Of a DNA stretch of 64,000 bases, positions 62,701 through 64,000 are shown one piece after another. A program made the position numbers and the translations under genes. The notes under the pieces were generated by a model, which saw only the letters and a list, made by a program, of their open reading frames with translations, was not told the DNA's origin and did not search any database. Position 1 is the first letter of the stretch, and each line of letters begins with the position of its first letter. Source of the DNA: Patella vulgata (taxonomy: Eukaryota > Mollusca > Gastropoda > Patellidae); contig NC_065887.2 in NCBI RefSeq assembly GCF_932274485.2, forward strand, positions 7,040,001 to 7,104,000. Reading direction: 5' to 3'.

Positions 62701-63286
62701 ACAATGACTAGATAGGAAATGGACTGTGATATTTGCCAAGCCTATTACAGCGTGTGATCTACTGTGCCATCCCGGATGCAGACCTTACATCGATATCGTT
62801 TAATCTTCTATTAAAAGTTGTATAAATTTCAACAAAAAAAAATCGTTTACAAAATCAGATAAAATAATCTAGACTATCAGCAACAATGATGCAATGTTGA
62901 TATAATCGTTTTGCACAGAGTATAAGAAACAGTTTTTTTATCATGTTATCATTGACACTAGTATAAATACTACACCACATACATCCGTGTGTTTGTTGTA
63001 GTCAGGGTCGAGGTGATCGCTAATTTTACATGAGGCACAAGATCCCGTGGAGTCACATAAGCACAATATTAATATTGTTGTGATCCCGGTGGCCCCGGTT
63101 GACCCGGGTAGTGGTTGCGACATGCTGGAGTCGCGTTGTACCATATCCGTGTCACTGTATATGTTTGGCAGATATGATTCTTGAGTTGAAAAGCGCATTG
63201 ATACTACGGGACGCGTTGATACTACGGGGCGCAGTGATACCAAGGGGCGCATAAACACAAGACTCTAAACCCATGACGTAAATAAA
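62701..63286. other. Unassigned, with an open minus frame of 105 codons
   Basis: 62941-63258 (minus) is open, beginning MFMRPLVSLRPVVSTRPVVS because of an 18-bp in-frame repeat at 63197-63249. Its end is Cys-containing (CDSTGSCASCK), then hydrophobic (VCGVVFILVSMIT). I recognise no family. It could be an exon or chance. Confidence 0.35.
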
Positions 63287-63600
63287 TAATAAAAAGTCCA
63301 TTTATATCGCGCTAATTCCACATTTAGTCGTGCTCATGGCGCTACAAAAAACACAATCACACTTGCAAATATTACTAAAAAAAAAGATGTTTTCAATCTG
63401 GATTTAAAGGAGTCTAATAATGGACTGGATCGAAGATTTTCAGGTAGCGAGTTTCACAAATCGGCAGCAACAACACTAAATGGGCGAGCTCCAAAGGAGC
63501 TGAGTTTATATTTTTGGACTACAAGGTTGTTCTAAGGAGATTTGTCGATGGCATGTAACGTATCACAAGTTCTCTAAGATAAGATGGCATTTCACAGAAA
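63287..63600 (+). repeat. Possible dispersed repeat
   Basis: TCCATTTATATCGCGCTAAT, CTCATGGCGCTACAAAAAAC and TTTAAAGGAGTCTAATAATG recall repeats beginning TTTATATAGCGC that I know from other aquatic animals. There is no second copy in the window, so this stays a guess. Confidence 0.3.
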
Positions 63601-63944
63601 ACGCATTAATATATAAGAGACATCAATTTGAAGCCGATTCTCGCTTGCACTGGAAGCCCATCCATACGTCCCGGGCTGTGACTTTTCCACCTATTCCTTA
63701 TCGAATTTAACTGCGAATATAATATAAGGGTTATTTTATATACACACTAATATGAGACTGAACACTGTTCCTGCACAAATGACAAGGTACACGGCATCTT
63801 GGATGAAGAAGGTTACCGTACAAGACAGAATGAAGAACATTGAATCGACAGACCTAAGGACATCGAGTTGAATCTCAGATGAACAGACGTACGTTACTAC
63901 GAAACATACGCTGAATGTTAATTCCTACATCCACGATTTGGGGA
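63601..63944. other. Unassigned
   Basis: Contains GCTTGCACTGGAAGCCCATC, which faintly recalls a LINE C-terminal region, but no frame supports it. Confidence 0.4.
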
Positions 63945-64000
63945 CTAGATCTATTTGTTAAGGCCAACTCAATTTTCGTCAAGGTCGCTGAGATGTAAAT
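63945..64000 (+). repeat. R7, cut by window edge
   Basis: CTAGATCTATTTGTTAAGGC, CAACTCAATTTTCGTCAAGG and TCGCTGAGATGTAAAT match 54630 onward. The TTAGGG-like end would lie outside the window. Confidence 0.8.

Overview
The window looks like gene-poor, repeat-saturated nuclear DNA of an animal, most probably a marine mollusc. The grounds are a large population of tRNA-derived SINEs, several MITE-like families, a Tc1 transposon, minisatellites, and TTAGGG-type telomere-like motifs. The taxon is an inference. I recognise no host exon, no genuine tRNA or rRNA gene, no CRISPR array and no prokaryotic gene. The only intact protein-coding gene I can support is the transposase of a Tc1 element at 3784-5310. 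A broken reverse transcriptase lies at 58708-60183, and a LINE 3' end at 36800-37219.

The labels used below are mine. SINE-A has a tRNA-like head (A box TGGCTAAGTGGG, B box near TTCGATCCC), is about 360-375 bp, and ends GGACGTTAAACCCC plus (ATTTC)n. SINE-B has a tRNA-Ser/Leu-like head, often behind a G run, and ends GGACGTTAAACCCC plus (CT)n. SINE-C has one long copy at 51443-51690 and ends CAGACGTTAAACAC. All three share GACGTTAAAC at the 3' end, which suggests one LINE partner. MITE-T is about 290-390 bp and bounded by TTAA. MITE-M has terminal inverted repeats of about 45 bp and a 9-bp target duplication. MITE-G is 150-180 bp with ends like GGACCGTAACTAG. R4 (about 460 bp), R5 (about 280 bp) and R7 (about 110 bp, ending in TTAGGG-like repeats) are dispersed repeats of unknown class.

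Layout. 1-5.6 kb: minisatellites, MITE-T and the young Tc1. 5.6-12.7 kb: SINEs, R5, MITE-M, MITE-T, R4. 12.78-15.23 kb: a 2.45-kb pentameric TATAR array. 15.2-20.5 kb: MITE-M, a SINE-B with a very long CT tail, MITE-T with a SINE inside it, and 160-bp and 180-bp tandem repeats. 20.5-34 kb: SINEs, R4, MITE-T and a foldback element. 34.1-34.8 kb: a 17-bp satellite. 35-58 kb: dense, often nested SINE-A and SINE-B copies with R5, R7 and small MITEs. 58.7-61.0 kb: reverse-transcriptase element and its repeated tail. 62.0-62.7 kb: a 21-bp satellite. 62.7-64 kb: little recognised, ending in R7.

Nothing here works as a pathway. The information is in the insertion history. Target-site duplications and nesting give an order of events: SINE-A in MITE-T, R7, SINE-B and older SINE-A; SINE-B in SINE-A; MITE-M and MITE-G in SINE-A; Tc1 in MITE-T. 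Coordinates of diverged repeats are approximate, read by eye without alignment.
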